A stretch of DNA of 64,000 bases. Source: Bdellovibrio sp. ZAP7. GTDB lineage: Bacteria; Bdellovibrionota; FAC87; UBA2466. Position 1 is the stretch's first letter, and each line of letters opens with the position of its first letter. The notes beneath the pieces are model-generated. The model made no database searches, was not told the origin of the DNA, and was given only the letters and a program-made list of their open reading frames with translations. Location of the stretch: assembly GCA_945878405.1 (NCBI GenBank), contig CAMCTJ010000004.1, forward strand, positions 1 to 64,000. Reading direction: 5' to 3'. The translations under genes and the position numbers were made by a program. Shown here in pieces: positions 62,209 through 64,000 of the stretch.

Positions 62209-62865
62209 ATGGCTTATCAATTTGCATCTCATCAGAGAACCTTTCAACAAGCCATGCTCCATTTCCCCTGGCTTTTCATAGCCCAAATACCTGAAGGACT
62301 TTTAAGCCTCATTCAAAAATACTTTGAAACTGAATGGGCCGATTCCCCCAAGCTTGCCTTCTTAATACTTTATCCTCTTTATTGCGCGTCAGCCGCAATT
62401 TGTTCGGCAGCTACTTTCGTTATCATCAGAAGCCAATCGGAAACCCCAATATCTTTTCGATATCTTACCAAAGAACTCTTTCCCAAAATTAACTTTTTGA
62501 TTCTTACTTCTTGGCTTCTGGGTCTAGTAATGATTCCGGCGACTCTATTATTTTTTCCCGGAATCTGGGTACTCAGCCAATATCTCTTTCTTCCCTTCTG
62601 CATCGTAACAGCCCCGAAACAAAGCTGGTCATCTTATTTTAGTCTTTCAAAAAGTCTTGCAAGTACTCATCGCCAAGTTTGCTTACTGACAGCCTTCTTA
62701 AGTTTTTATGTAACTCTTATGTCCTACTTTGGAATGGGGATTTTGTCCCATTGGGTAGATAGTTCTCTTCTACTTTTGGCCCTAGAGGCGATCTTGGGAA
62801 TGCTGCTCTCCGTGGCTCTAACAACTTGGACAGCGACTCTTTATCTGGAGGTCTCACAGAAATGA
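62209..62865 (+). CDS. Multi-pass inner-membrane protein, unknown
   Basis: About 218 residues from ATG 62209; the open frame continues upstream but only through the opposing acyltransferase gene. Five or six hydrophobic helices (LAFLILYPLYCASAAICSAATFVII, FLILTSWLLGLVMIPATLLFFPGIWVL, LLTAFLSFYVTLMSYFG and LLLLALEAILGMLLSVALTTWTATLYL). Pattern of glycerophosphodiester-phosphodiesterase-like membrane domains, but not diagnostic. Start/stop overlap with tldD (ATGA). Confidence 0.75.
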   Translation: MAYQFASHQRTFQQAMLHFPWLFIAQIPEGLLSLIQKYFETEWADSPKLAFLILYPLYCASAAICSAATFVIIRSQSETPISFRYLTKELFPKINFLILTSWLLGLVMIPATLLFFPGIWVLSQYLFLPFCIVTAPKQSWSSYFSLSKSLASTHRQVCLLTAFLSFYVTLMSYFGMGILSHWVDSSLLLLALEAILGMLLSVALTTWTATLYLEVSQK

Positions 62866-64000
62866 AACAACTCGCAGACACCCTCAGTTCAGTTCTTGAG
62901 AAAGCACCTTGTTGGGCTGAAGCTAGATTTCACAGAAGACAGAGTCAGTCTTTGCAAGTTCAGAAAGGACTCGTTAAACAAGCCAAATCCAGTATCACCG
63001 CAGGAATTGGTATCAGATGTTTGGTAGATGGAGCGTGGGGGTTTTCATCTACTTCCCATTTATCTGCCTCTTCGATTGAACAAGCCCTGAAACGTGCATT
63101 TGAATGTGCCCGCTCGCTGAGCCAGGTAAAAAAATCAGCTGTTAAACAGTTACCGCAAATCGCATTGGCCAAGGGCGAGTTTGTTCTAAAGGGATACGAA
63201 GAACTCCAAAACATGTCCCTCGAGGAAAAAATGGCAGCCGTAATTAAGGCAGAGGCCCAGACAAGGGGCCGGTCTTCCCTGATCCAAACTTCAACATGCG
63301 GTTATAACGAACAATTTGAAGATAAAATTATCGTAACCACCGATGGGGCAAAGGCCATTTCTCGCCTTTGTCGGAATGAAATGCGCTTGTCGGCTATTGC
63401 GGCCGATCATGGAGAAATGTCTGAAGGCCAGCATACGGTGGGAAGAACTGGTGCTTGGAATTGTTTGTTTACCGAGCACTCCATCGATCAAATGGGCGAA
63501 GAAGCTGTAAAGTTGGCAGTTGAGCTGCTCAAGGCTCCCAAAATTCCTGGTGGACTGGCAACTTTGATTCTTTCTCCCGCCATGGTGGGACTTTTGTCTC
63601 ATGAGGCAATTGGCCACACCGTGGAAGCCGACTTTGTTTTATCTGGCTCAGTCGCCCAAGGAAAGCTGGGCCAGAGGGTAGCGAGTCCCTTAGTAAATCT
63701 CTGTGATGCGGGCTTCGTAGAAGGACAACCTTTCGCCGGAGGCGCCCTCTTAGTGGATGATGAAGGGGTGCCAACACAGAATACGATGATTATTAAAAAT
63801 GGGATTCTGGAATCTTACCTTCACAACCGGGAATCCGCTGCTGCATTTGGAGTCGCCCCGACGGGTAATGCGAGAGCATGGCTTTATCAAGATGAACCCC
63901 TGATTCGGATGCGAAATACGTTTGTTCTTCCAGGAAATCAAACCCTACAGGAAATTATAGAAAGTACTGAGGACGGTTATCTCATTGATTGCCCCTTGGG
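62862..64000 (+). CDS. tldD: TldD-family metalloprotease (cut by window end)
   Basis: Partial: first about 380 residues from ATG 62862, running off the window. TldD/PmbA family, Zn-dependent peptidase working as a TldD-TldE heterodimer that degrades unfolded small peptides and matures microcin B17 in E. coli. Domain one 1-150 (SLQVQKGLVKQAKSS, GIGIRCLVDGAWGFSST); catalytic H247-E248-x3-H252 (LLSHEAIGHTVEADF), marking it as the catalytic TldD rather than TldE; then VDDEGVPTQNTMIIKNGIL. The ATG overlaps the stop of the membrane protein. Confidence 0.92.
   Translation, partial: MKQLADTLSSVLEKAPCWAEARFHRRQSQSLQVQKGLVKQAKSSITAGIGIRCLVDGAWGFSSTSHLSASSIEQALKRAFECARSLSQVKKSAVKQLPQIALAKGEFVLKGYEELQNMSLEEKMAAVIKAEAQTRGRSSLIQTSTCGYNEQFEDKIIVTTDGAKAISRLCRNEMRLSAIAADHGEMSEGQHTVGRTGAWNCLFTEHSIDQMGEEAVKLAVELLKAPKIPGGLATLILSPAMVGLLSHEAIGHTVEADFVLSGSVAQGKLGQRVASPLVNLCDAGFVEGQPFAGGALLVDDEGVPTQNTMIIKNGILESYLHNRESAAAFGVAPTGNARAWLYQDEPLIRMRNTFVLPGNQTLQEIIESTEDGYLIDCPL

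Overview
The window reads as one contiguous, gene-dense piece of a Gram-negative bacterial chromosome of moderate GC. It looks like a Bdellovibrio/Oligoflexia or myxobacterial-type ('delta-proteobacterial') lineage. The grounds are a myxobacteria-like pilG-pilH-pilI-pilD block behind a sigma-54 promoter, a CHASE2 kinase with an NtrC-class regulator, TPR-rich envelope proteins, outer-membrane barrels, a TonB system and a C25 (gingipain-type) lipoprotein. This is inference from gene content; there is no rRNA here to place the organism. No insertion sequence, prophage or CRISPR array was seen. Genes are packed tightly: many 4-base start/stop overlaps, at least six tail-to-tail overlaps between convergent genes, and only two clear intrinsic terminators.

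Layout. 0-8.5 kb: tRNA-Val, thioredoxin, HNH nuclease, rsmI, STAS protein, rplS-rnhB-yraN, a hotdog enzyme with purM-purN, a HadA/HadB-like dehydratase pair, ZIP transporter. 8.5-21.7 kb: envelope genes, namely a large TPR protein, a beta-solenoid lipoprotein, a UbiB-type kinase, a transglycosylase-TonB operon facing a TonB receptor/beta-propeller lipoprotein operon, an Nfu Fe-S carrier, and a metzincin protease with an LPTTG-type tail. 21.8-32.4 kb: outer-membrane protein, CHASE2 kinase, sigma-54 activator and tryptophan dioxygenase on the plus strand. These converge on a guaB-guaA-luciferase-like-[asparaginase II::KynB] operon. 32.4-43.3 kb: atypical glycosyltransferase, Lys-rich zinc protein, rhodanese and C25 peptidase, an orphan rplC, RNA-modification genes (RlmI-like, RluA-like, RsmG), and a dnaK-eno-TPR operon. 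43.5-52 kb: FmdB, groES-groEL, an iron-type ABC importer, SLBB protein, PepA. 52-64 kb: sigma-54 promoter and a structured leader ahead of pilGHID, galE, a MYND-like zinc protein, an H+-pumping pyrophosphatase, ExbB/ExbD, a C45 acyltransferase, a membrane protein and the start of tldD.

How genes work together. TonB (15.7 kb) and ExbB/ExbD (59.4 kb) can power the TonB receptor (17.7 kb). Tryptophan dioxygenase and the fused formamidase make the first two steps of the kynurenine pathway and sit next to GMP synthesis genes. DnaK and GroESL supply chaperone capacity. The most unusual items are the asparaginase II-KynB fusion in a guaBA operon, the sigma-54-driven hairpin-rich leader where a pilA gene might be expected, a strong hairpin over the exbB ribosome site, an LPXTG-like tail on a Gram-negative protease, and a eukaryote-like MYND finger.
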